Shown piece by piece: positions 57,742-64,000 of a stretch of DNA of 64,000 bases. The stretch is from positions 4,030,501 to 4,094,500 of the forward strand of contig NZ_CP071007.1 in assembly GCF_018417635.1 (NCBI RefSeq). Direction: 5' to 3'. The stretch comes from Pseudomonas sp. SORT22. GTDB lineage: Bacteria; Pseudomonadota; Gammaproteobacteria; Pseudomonadales; Pseudomonadaceae. Below the pieces are notes generated by a model. It did not search any database. It saw only the letters and a program-made list of their open reading frames with translations, and was not told the DNA's origin. Within the stretch, counting starts at the first letter, position 1. Each line of letters starts with the position of its first letter. Position numbers and translations under genes: made by a program.

Positions 57742-57769
57742 AGATGGGGGTGGCTGGGGCTATTTCAAG
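57742..57769 (-). promoter_or_regulatory. Sigma-32 heat-shock promoter of htpG
   Basis: Minus strand: CTTGAAA (57763-57769), 13-bp spacer, CCCCATCT (57742-57749). Both elements match consensus fully. The -35 lies inside the last codons and stop region of the upstream thioesterase gene. Confidence 0.8.
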
Positions 57770-58221
57770 GGCGAAGTCATTTCTTCGATCTTGAAATGCG
57801 CGCGCGCCGTGGCAATCGGTTCGTCCGCGTCGCCCTGCCAGGCGGTTATGGCCACGTTGGTTACCCGCCGGCCCTGGCGCCATAGCTGGCAGCGGGCGTA
57901 GGTGTCGCGGTAGTGGCCGGCGCGCAGGTAGTCGATGGAAAAGTCGATGATCTTCGGGATCGCCGCGCTTTCGCTGAAAATCAGCAGGTACAGCGCCGCC
58001 GACAGCTCCATGAAGCCTGCGATCACCCCGCCGTGGATCGCCGGCAGCAACGGATTGCCAATGTTGTCCTGGCTGGCCGGCAGGCAAAACAACAGGTCAT
58101 CGCCCTGGCGGCTGCACTGGATACCAATCAATCCGGCATAAGGGATCAACTGCAGCAGCGGCTCATAATTGCCTTCGGCATGGGCCTGGCGCAGTTGCTG
58201 GTGTACCTCTGGCGGAATCAT
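57760..58221 (-). CDS. PaaI-family thioesterase (hotdog fold)
   Basis: 153 residues from MIPPEVHQQLRQ. The hotdog core is NPLLPAIHGGVIAGFMELSAAL with the HGG motif, then PKIIDFSIDYLRAG. The likely substrate is an acyl-CoA, not identified. It overlaps the next thioesterase gene by four bases, forming a two-subunit-like pair. The htpG -35 box lies in its last codons. Confidence 0.88.
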   Translation of the reverse strand: MIPPEVHQQLRQAHAEGNYEPLLQLIPYAGLIGIQCSRQGDDLLFCLPASQDNIGNPLLPAIHGGVIAGFMELSAALYLLIFSESAAIPKIIDFSIDYLRAGHYRDTYARCQLWRQGRRVTNVAITAWQGDADEPIATARAHFKIEEMTSPLK

Positions 58222-58694
58222 TGGCCGCTCCCCTTGAGCTTGCTGGCGAAATTCAGGCCGCCCTTGATACCCTTGCCCAGGCGCATGAAAGTGCCAACCA
58301 CCTGGGCGATCGGCTGCTCCGGGTCGTCCTGGTAGGCCAGCCCACGGGTGAAAATCACATCGCGAGAAACGCGGTAGCAGTAGGCATGGCCGAAGATGTC
58401 CTTGCCGGCCTCGGCCGGCTGCATGTAGTCGATGCGCAGGTCTAGCGTCGGGCATACCTCGAACTCAGACAGCGCACAAAGAGTAGCCATGCCGCAGGTG
58501 GTGTCCATCAGGGTGGTCACCGCCCCGCCGTGCACGGCGCCGGTCTGTGGGTTGCCGACGATCTTCGTCGAGTACGGCAACACCAGGGTCATGCCTTGGG
58601 CATCAGCGTGATGCACGCGCATCTGCAGCACCTGGCAATGTCGCAATGCCGAGAGAAAACGTTCGGCCATTGCCAGCAAAGAAGTGTCGGTCAT
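58218..58694 (-). CDS. PaaI-family thioesterase (hotdog fold)
   Basis: 158 residues from MTDTSLLAMAERF with GGGAG upstream. Core: NPQTGAVHGGAVTTLMDTTCGMA, then PTLDLRIDYMQPAEAG. It is related to the adjacent thioesterase but clearly diverged, so this is an old tandem duplication. The overlap suggests co-production and perhaps hetero-oligomers. Confidence 0.88.
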   Translation of the reverse strand: MTDTSLLAMAERFLSALRHCQVLQMRVHHADAQGMTLVLPYSTKIVGNPQTGAVHGGAVTTLMDTTCGMATLCALSEFEVCPTLDLRIDYMQPAEAGKDIFGHAYCYRVSRDVIFTRGLAYQDDPEQPIAQVVGTFMRLGKGIKGGLNFASKLKGSGQ

Positions 58695-58782
58695 TTGAAA
58701 AACTCCCGGGCCATTGAGAACATGCACACAGTCTGGCAAATGTCCATATAGAACCATTTGTTATATATCTGTATTGTGCGCG

Positions 58783-58810
58783 GAACTTCTACCGGTTACT
58801 TGAGCTCGAA
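58783..58810 (+). promoter_or_regulatory. Candidate AlgU/RpoE-type promoter of the small lipoprotein gene
   Basis: GAACTT (58783-58788), 17-bp spacer, TCGAA (58806-58810), against GAACTT-N16/17-TCTGA. The -35 is perfect. It would put transcription start about 30 bp before the gene. Confidence 0.4.
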
Positions 58811-58846
58811 GGAACAAGTAACTTATTCCACAAGGAGAAACACCCC

Positions 58847-59122
58847 ATGCGTAAACCTTTTGCTTTTGCCGTTATGCTCGCCGCTGCTCTGGGCCTGGCC
58901 GCTTGCGATAAAGCCAGCGAGAACAAAGCCCAAGATGCTCAACAACACGCCGAGCAAGCCCAAGAGAAGATGGGTGAAGCTCAGGATAAAGTGAACGAGG
59001 CCGCGAAAGAAAACGCCGAAGCCGCCAAAGATCAGGCCGAAGCGCAACAGAAAGCCGCTGAAGAAGCTGCAAAAGAAGCTGCACCTGCTGCTCCAGCTAC
59101 TCCTGCCGAGCCTGCCAAGTAA
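58847..59122 (+). CDS. Small Ala/Glu/Lys-rich lipoprotein
   Basis: 91 residues with signal peptide and lipobox LAAC (Cys20). The rest is a long highly charged helix of Ala/Glu/Gln/Lys repeats (EQAQEKMGEAQDKVNEAAKEN and similar), ending in an Ala/Pro-rich tail. It resembles Lpp-type or osmotically induced envelope lipoproteins, with no exact family I can name. AAGGAG precedes the ATG, and a strong terminator follows. Confidence 0.8.
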   Translation: MRKPFAFAVMLAAALGLAACDKASENKAQDAQQHAEQAQEKMGEAQDKVNEAAKENAEAAKDQAEAQQKAAEEAAKEAAPAAPATPAEPAK

Positions 59123-59137
59123 GCAAGCCCGCCGGAA

Positions 59138-59168
59138 TAAAAAAACCCGACGCTGTCGGGTTTTTTTA
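59138..59168 (+). terminator. Rho-independent terminator after the small lipoprotein gene
   Basis: Stem aaaacccgac / gtcgggtttt, short loop, seven T; effective in both directions. Confidence 0.92.
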
Positions 59169-59208
59169 TGCCTGTTGCAATAGGGTTAAACGATTCAGTC
59201 AATAACCT

Positions 59209-59949
59209 TCAGGCGAGGTTCTCTTTGCCGGGTTCCGCCACCGGCGCTTCGGTCGGGGTATAGACCATCACATCGAGCACATCGGAGTGGAATTCACGGC
59301 GATACAGCACCAGCACTACCCCGGTACTCATCAACATAAACAACCAGGGGCTGATAAACCAGCAGAGCATGGCCATGCCGAAGTAATAGGAACGCAGGCC
59401 AAAGTTGAACTGGTTGGCGGCCAGGGAAATAACCTTGGCCGCTCTAAGGGCAAAGGCCTTGCGCTCAAGTTCGCTGACCTGACGCTCGCCGATCATCGGC
59501 GCCGAACCCACCAATACGGCGGCGAAGTTGTATTGACGCATGCACCAGCTGAAAGTGAAGAAGGCGTACACAAATACCATCGCCAGGCACAGCAACTTGA
59601 TTTCCGACATGCCCTGGGACGCCTGCTGCACCAGCGGCAGGTCTGCCAGCAACGATACCGCACGGTCTGATGCGCCGAGCACGGTGAGAATACCGGCCAG
59701 GATGATCAAGGTGCTGGAGGCAAAGAACGAGGCGTTGCGCTCCAGGTTACCGATCACGCTGGCATCGGCGATGCGGTTGTCACGCAGCAGCATGCGGCGC
59801 ATCCAGTCTTCGCGGTACAGGTGCAGCACGCTGGCCAGGCAAGCGGTATCGCGGCCCTTCCAGGTGGCATAACGGGTGTATCCGCCCCAGCAGACAACGA
59901 ACCAGCAGGCGGCCAGCAAGTGGATCAGATTGCTTTGAATGAAGCTCAT
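59209..59949 (-). CDS. DUF599-type membrane protein
   Basis: 246 residues from MSFIQSNLIHLLAACW. Four hydrophobic segments: FIQSNLIHLLAACWFVVCW, SSTLIILAGILTVLGA, IKLLCLAMVFVYAFFTFSW and FGMAMLCWFISPWLFMLMST. The pattern fits DUF599. Function unknown. AGGACC stands upstream. Confidence 0.8.
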   Translation of the reverse strand: MSFIQSNLIHLLAACWFVVCWGGYTRYATWKGRDTACLASVLHLYREDWMRRMLLRDNRIADASVIGNLERNASFFASSTLIILAGILTVLGASDRAVSLLADLPLVQQASQGMSEIKLLCLAMVFVYAFFTFSWCMRQYNFAAVLVGSAPMIGERQVSELERKAFALRAAKVISLAANQFNFGLRSYYFGMAMLCWFISPWLFMLMSTGVVLVLYRREFHSDVLDVMVYTPTEAPVAEPGKENLA

Positions 59950-60043
59950 GCAAGGTCCTGATTGAAGTTTCGAGCACAATAAAGCCCATTGACCGGCTTT
60001 CGACGCTTTAGCGCAGAAAAAGACACGTCTGCGGTGCAGAAAC

Positions 60044-60077
60044 GAAAAAGCCCCGCGTCCTTGCGGACACGGGGCTC
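60044..60077 (-). terminator. Rho-independent terminator after braB
   Basis: Minus strand: stem agccccg-gtcc / ggac-cggggct with one mismatch, TTGC-type loop, then TTTTTCG. The gap to the DUF599 start has no other feature. Confidence 0.85.
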
Positions 60078-60138
60078 GGAATTTGCCGTGACGGTCACCC
60101 TGTTGGCTTGTGGCCGGTGTCCGTCATAGGGCCAATTC

Positions 60139-61452
60139 TCAGGCCAGCACTTCGCGTGGCTTGCCAAGCATGCGGTCACACACCACCGCAACGCCCAGGG
60201 CCACTACCGACGGTACCAGCCAGGCCAGGCCCTGCTCGCTCAGCGGCAGGTGGGCGAGGATTTCCGGCAGTTCGCTGGCCAGGGCGGTGCCCTTGATGGC
60301 ATCGATCATGCCGAACAGCAGCGAAACCAGCATCACCGGCGCGAGGATGCGTACCTCGGAATTCCACAGTTCTTTGCAGAAGCTCAGGCCTACGACCACG
60401 ATGCACGGCGGGTAGATAGCCGTCAGCACCGGAATCGAGAACATGATCAGCTTGGTCAGGCCGAGGTTGGAGATCAGCAGCGAGAAGCCGGCAAGGATCA
60501 CCACCAGGGTGCGGTACGACAGCGGCAGTACCTGGCTGAAATACTCGGCACAGGCGCAGGTCAGGCCAACGGCGGTCACCAGACAGGCCAGGGCGATCAG
60601 CACGGCCAGGAAGCCGCTGCCCAGCGAGCCGAAGGTGTGCTGTACATAGGCATGCAGTACCGCTGCGCCGTTGCTGGCACCGGCGGCGATTTCATGGCTG
60701 CCGGCACCCAGGCGGAACAGGCTGATGTACACCAGGGCCAGGCCGACCCCGGCGATCAGGCCGGCGATGATCGCGTAGCGGGTGATCAGCCGCGGCGATT
60801 CGACACCGCGCGAACGGATGGCGTTGACGATGACGATACCGAACACCAGGGCGCCGAGGGTATCCATGGTCAGGTAACCATTGATGAAGCCCTGGGAGAA
60901 CGGTGCGGCAACGTAGGCCGGCTGCGCTTCACCGATACCACCGGCGGGCAGCATGAACGCGGCGATGCCGAGTGCGGCCAGGGCGATGATCTTCAGCGGC
61001 GCGAGGAAGCGACCGACGGTGTCGAGCAACTTGCCCGGGTACATGGACACCGCCAGCACCACCAGGAAGTACACCAGGCTGTAGATAAACAGGGCCAGCG
61101 GGCTTTCACCGGTCAGCGGCGCAACACCCACCTCGAAGGATACGGTGGCGGTACGCGGAGTGGCGAACAGCGGGCCTACCGACAGGTAGCACACCGCCGC
61201 CAGCAGGCCGCCGGCGACCTTGCCGATCGGGCTGCTCAGGGCATCCATGCCGCCGCCGACCTTGGCCAGGGCGACAACAGTGATAACCGGCAGGCCCACA
61301 GCAGTGATCAGGAAACCCAGCGCCGCCATCCACACGTGTGGACCGGATTGCAGACCGACGATAGGTGGGAAAATGATATTGCCCGCGCCGACGAACAAAG
61401 CGAACGTCATAAAACCAAGTGCCAGGATGTCCTGGCCTTTTAAAACTTTCAT
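60139..61452 (-). CDS. braB: Branched-chain amino acid transport system carrier protein
   Basis: LIVCS-family sodium-coupled symporter for leucine, isoleucine and valine. 437 residues from [13 protein letters not shown]; a longer frame upstream is not supported. Twelve hydrophobic segments and the family opening [21 protein letters not shown]. In P. aeruginosa, braB stands at the same place near sucCD. No strong Shine-Dalgarno is visible upstream of the ATG. Confidence 0.93.
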   Translation of the reverse strand: MKVLKGQDILALGFMTFALFVGAGNIIFPPIVGLQSGPHVWMAALGFLITAVGLPVITVVALAKVGGGMDALSSPIGKVAGGLLAAVCYLSVGPLFATPRTATVSFEVGVAPLTGESPLALFIYSLVYFLVVLAVSMYPGKLLDTVGRFLAPLKIIALAALGIAAFMLPAGGIGEAQPAYVAAPFSQGFINGYLTMDTLGALVFGIVIVNAIRSRGVESPRLITRYAIIAGLIAGVGLALVYISLFRLGAGSHEIAAGASNGAAVLHAYVQHTFGSLGSGFLAVLIALACLVTAVGLTCACAEYFSQVLPLSYRTLVVILAGFSLLISNLGLTKLIMFSIPVLTAIYPPCIVVVGLSFCKELWNSEVRILAPVMLVSLLFGMIDAIKGTALASELPEILAHLPLSEQGLAWLVPSVVALGVAVVCDRMLGKPREVLA

Positions 61453-61659
61453 TAAGGAAATACCACACTGCTGAAATCGGGATTTAGAGAGGGATTTCCC
61501 CTTGGGTGAGGGAAATGCTGCCTGGCTGGATGAGCCAGACCCGTTTAGCGTGTCGTTCCCTTTTGGGGAGCGGGCACAAAATGAGTGCATAGGTTAACGA
61601 ATTTGTCACAGAAACGCACTGCTGCAGGGCTGCTTGTCCGATGTGTGAATATGCGTGTC

Positions 61660-61750
61660 GCTTGCGCGACAGCCTCAAGCGGCAAGTTAGAAGCCGCATG
61701 CTTGCCGCAATACCCTCTTGCAGCTTGAAGCTTGCCCCTTGCCGCTGCTG
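61660..61750. repeat. Repeat-like inverted-repeat region between braB and sucD
   Basis: Contains gcggcaag at 61679-61686 with its exact inverted copy at 61701-61708, and short repeats of cagcttgaagcttgc. It looks like dispersed intergenic repeat material. The full braB-sucD gap is 354 bp: 61453-61650 shows no gene or clear motif, then this block, then the sucD terminator. Confidence 0.4.
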
Positions 61751-61800
61751 CCCGGTAAACAAAAAAGGCCACCCGAAGGTGGCCTTTCTTGTTTACCGGG
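61751..61800 (-). terminator. Very long terminator hairpin after sucD
   Basis: A 23-bp stem with one mismatch (cccggtaaacaa.aaaggccacc and its complement) around CGAA. It is 7 bases after the sucD stop. An unusually long stem for a terminator. Confidence 0.85.
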
Positions 61801-61806
61801 CAGTGC

Positions 61807-62691
61807 TTACTTCTTCACTTCCCAGCCAGTCAGCTCGGCCAGGGCCTTGCCGATGTCTGCCAGCGAACGCACGGTTTTCACACCAGCGTCCTGCAGCGCA
61901 GCGAATTTCTCGTCTGCAGTGCCTTTGCCGCCGGAGATGATGGCGCCAGCGTGGCCCATACGCTTGCCCGCAGGAGCGGTAACACCAGCGATGTAGGAAA
62001 CCACAGGCTTGGTGACGTTGGCCTTGATGTAGGCAGCTGCTTCTTCTTCAGCCGAACCGCCGATCTCGCCGATCATGACGATCGCTTCGGTCTTCGGGTC
62101 TTCCTGGAACAGCTTCAGGATGTCGATGAAGTTGGAGCCCGGGATCGGGTCGCCACCGATACCGACGCAGGTGGACTGACCGAAACCGGCGTCAGTGGTC
62201 TGCTTGACCGCTTCGTAGGTCAGGGTGCCGGAACGCGAAACGATACCGACCTTGCCTGGCAAGTGGATGTGACCTGGCATGATGCCGATCTTGCACTCGC
62301 CCGGAGTGATGACGCCTGGGCAGTTAGGGCCGATCAGGGTAACACCCAGCTCGTCGCACTTGACCTTGGCATCGAGCATGTCCAGGGTAGGAATGCCTTC
62401 GGTGATGCAGACGATCAGCTTGATGCCGCCGAAGGCAGCTTCCAGGATCGAGTCCTTGCAGAAAGGAGCTGGAACGTAGATGACCGACGCATCAGCGCCG
62501 GTAGCTTCTACTGCTTCTTTCACAGTGTTGAACACTGGCAGGCCCAGGTGGGTGGAGCCACCCTTGCCTGGCGTCACGCCGCCGACCATCTTGGTGCCGT
62601 AGGCGATGGCTTGCTCGGAGTGGAAAGTACCTTGCGAGCCGGTGAAGCCCTGGCAGATGACTTTGGTGTCTTTATTGATCAGGACGCTCAT
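61807..62691 (-). CDS. sucD: Succinyl-CoA ligase, alpha subunit
   Basis: TCA-cycle enzyme that interconverts succinyl-CoA and succinate with ATP. 294 residues. CoA-binding motif [17 protein letters not shown] and the phosphohistidine loop [15 protein letters not shown] are present. It overlaps the sucC stop by one base. Confidence 0.97.
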   Translation of the reverse strand: MSVLINKDTKVICQGFTGSQGTFHSEQAIAYGTKMVGGVTPGKGGSTHLGLPVFNTVKEAVEATGADASVIYVPAPFCKDSILEAAFGGIKLIVCITEGIPTLDMLDAKVKCDELGVTLIGPNCPGVITPGECKIGIMPGHIHLPGKVGIVSRSGTLTYEAVKQTTDAGFGQSTCVGIGGDPIPGSNFIDILKLFQEDPKTEAIVMIGEIGGSAEEEAAAYIKANVTKPVVSYIAGVTAPAGKRMGHAGAIISGGKGTADEKFAALQDAGVKTVRSLADIGKALAELTGWEVKK

Positions 62692-63857
62692 TACTTGCCC
62701 TCCGCAGCTTTGACAACTTGTTGAGCAGCGTCGGTCAGGCTGGTTGCCGCAATGATGTTCAAACCGCTTTCTGCCAGTACTTTAGCACCCAGTTCAGCGT
62801 TGTTGCCTTCCAGACGAACAACAACCGGTACCTTGACGCCGACTTCTTTCACAGCGCCGATGATGCCTTCGGCAATCATGTCGCAACGAACGATGCCGCC
62901 GAAGATGTTGACCAGAACGGCCGCGACATTGCTGTCGGACAGAATGATCTTGAAGGCTTCGGTAACGCGCTCTTTGGTAGCACCACCACCTACGTCGAGG
63001 AAGTTGGCTGGCTTGCCGCCGTGCAGGTTGACGATGTCCATGGTACCCATGGCCAGGCCGGCACCGTTGACCATGCAGCCGATGTTGCCTTCCAGGGCCA
63101 CGTAGTTCAGCTCGAAGCTGGCAGCGTGGGCTTCACGAGGATCGTCTTGCGACGGGTCGTGGAAGGTTTTCAGCTTAGGCTGACGGTACATGGCGTTAGC
63201 GTCGATGTTGATCTTGGCATCGAGGCAGTGCAGGTCGCCGTCGGCCTTGATGACCAGCGGGTTTACTTCCAGCAGGGCCAGGTCGTGTTCTTTGAACAGC
63301 TTGGCCAGGCCTACGAAAATCTTGGCGAACTGAGCAACTTGCTTGCCTTCCAGACCCAGCTGGAACGCCAGTTCACGACCCTGGAATGGCTGAGCGCCAA
63401 CCAGTGGATCGATAGTAGCCTTGATGATCTTCTCAGGAGTCTCGTGAGCGACTTTCTCGATGTCCACGCCACCTTCGGTGGAAGCCATGAACACGATACG
63501 GCGGCTCGAACGGTCGACTACAGCGCCCAGGTACAGCTCTTTGGCGATGTCAGTGCAGGATTCGACCAGGATCTTGGTCACTGGCTGACCGTTGGCGTCG
63601 GTCTGGTAGGTTACCAGACGCTTGCCCAACCATTGCGCAGCGAACGCCTTGGCGTCTTCCTTGCTGCGAACCAGCTTGACGCCGCCCGCTTTACCGCGAC
63701 CACCGGCGTGGACCTGGGCTTTGACAACCCACTCGGTGCCACCGATCTTGTCGCAGGCTTCTGCGGCAGCTTCAGGGGTGTCGACTGCGAAACCCTTGGA
63801 AACTGGCAGGCCGTATTCAGCGAACAGCTGCTTACCCTGATACTCGTGAAGATTCAT
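62691..63857 (-). CDS. sucC: Succinyl-CoA ligase, beta subunit
   Basis: ATP-grasp subunit; 388 residues from [16 protein letters not shown], the usual length. Nucleotide-binding [17 protein letters not shown] and the C-terminal [16 protein letters not shown] are present. An upstream in-frame extension is not supported. The gene upstream (63858-64000) shows no feature; in Pseudomonas lpd usually stands beyond. Confidence 0.97.
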   Translation of the reverse strand: MNLHEYQGKQLFAEYGLPVSKGFAVDTPEAAAEACDKIGGTEWVVKAQVHAGGRGKAGGVKLVRSKEDAKAFAAQWLGKRLVTYQTDANGQPVTKILVESCTDIAKELYLGAVVDRSSRRIVFMASTEGGVDIEKVAHETPEKIIKATIDPLVGAQPFQGRELAFQLGLEGKQVAQFAKIFVGLAKLFKEHDLALLEVNPLVIKADGDLHCLDAKINIDANAMYRQPKLKTFHDPSQDDPREAHAASFELNYVALEGNIGCMVNGAGLAMGTMDIVNLHGGKPANFLDVGGGATKERVTEAFKIILSDSNVAAVLVNIFGGIVRCDMIAEGIIGAVKEVGVKVPVVVRLEGNNAELGAKVLAESGLNIIAATSLTDAAQQVVKAAEGK

Positions 63858-64000
63858 GCTTTTTACCGTCTTCGTTAGGTACTGCGCTTCGGCGCTGCGC
63901 TCCATGGGAGTGCCGCGCCACCTGTGACCACTTGCCCCCGGTATGCTCCGGGAGTTCGAGTCCGGCGGACTTTCCGCGGTGAGTCATGCACGCAAGACTC

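Overview
The window is high-GC chromosomal DNA of a Pseudomonas, most likely from the putida/fluorescens side of the genus. The evidence is gene order that matches conserved Pseudomonas blocks: tig-clpP-clpX-lon-hupB-ppiD, gpsA-(receptor-binding protein-hybrid kinase)-fabA-fabB-chemoreceptor, and htpG ... braB ... sucD-sucC. There are also putida-type REP palindromes, and the tRNA and folD sequences are pseudomonad in character. I see no transposase, integrase, phage gene, CRISPR array or rRNA. The window is core genome with transport and catabolic islands between the housekeeping blocks.

Layout. 1-10.1 kb: end of a YejF-type peptide ABC ATPase, then the protein quality-control block on the minus strand (ppiD, hupB, lon, clpX, clpP, tig). 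10.4-19.9 kb: two small unknown genes, a Fur-boxed fecI/fecR pair, and a convergent six-gene heme-uptake operon (signalling TonB receptor, ChaN/PhuW lipoprotein, HmuS-like protein, HmuT, HmuU, HmuV). 20.0-21.8 kb: five tRNA genes (Arg-His-Leu-His-Leu, the His-Leu pair duplicated in tandem), then folD. 21.9-29.9 kb: a glycerol-type ABC importer (glpSTPQUV) and a divergent sigma-54 activator, with a phased array of TGAACA sites between them. 29.9-31.5 kb: a cobalamin riboswitch, a 2Fe-2S ferredoxin-like protein and a BtuF-like binding protein. 31.6-37.5 kb: a citrulline/ornithine unit (CtlX-type hydrolase, ornithine cyclodeaminase, polar amino acid ABC importer, Lrp-type regulator). 37.5-43.5 kb: AI-2E-type membrane protein, a DUF4892 gene behind a coupled 22-codon leader, two overlapping alpha/beta hydrolases, sixA, a DUF4389 protein and gpsA. 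43.7-50.6 kb: a translationally coupled TonB receptor, ABC-type binding protein and hybrid histidine kinase, then fabA-fabB. 50.6-64 kb: chemoreceptor, DUF3859 protein, amidohydrolase, pirin, dienelactone hydrolase, htpG, two overlapping thioesterases, a small lipoprotein, DUF599 protein, braB, sucD and sucC.

The genes fall into working sets. The protease/chaperone block carries candidate sigma-32 promoters (a full consensus match for htpG, good for lon, weaker for clpX). The heme locus has all the parts of an iron-starvation cell-surface signalling system. The citrulline unit would take citrulline to ornithine, then to proline. The least explained unit is the receptor, binding protein and hybrid kinase set upstream of fabA. 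It looks like a dedicated outer-membrane-to-cytoplasm sensing chain with unknown ligand.
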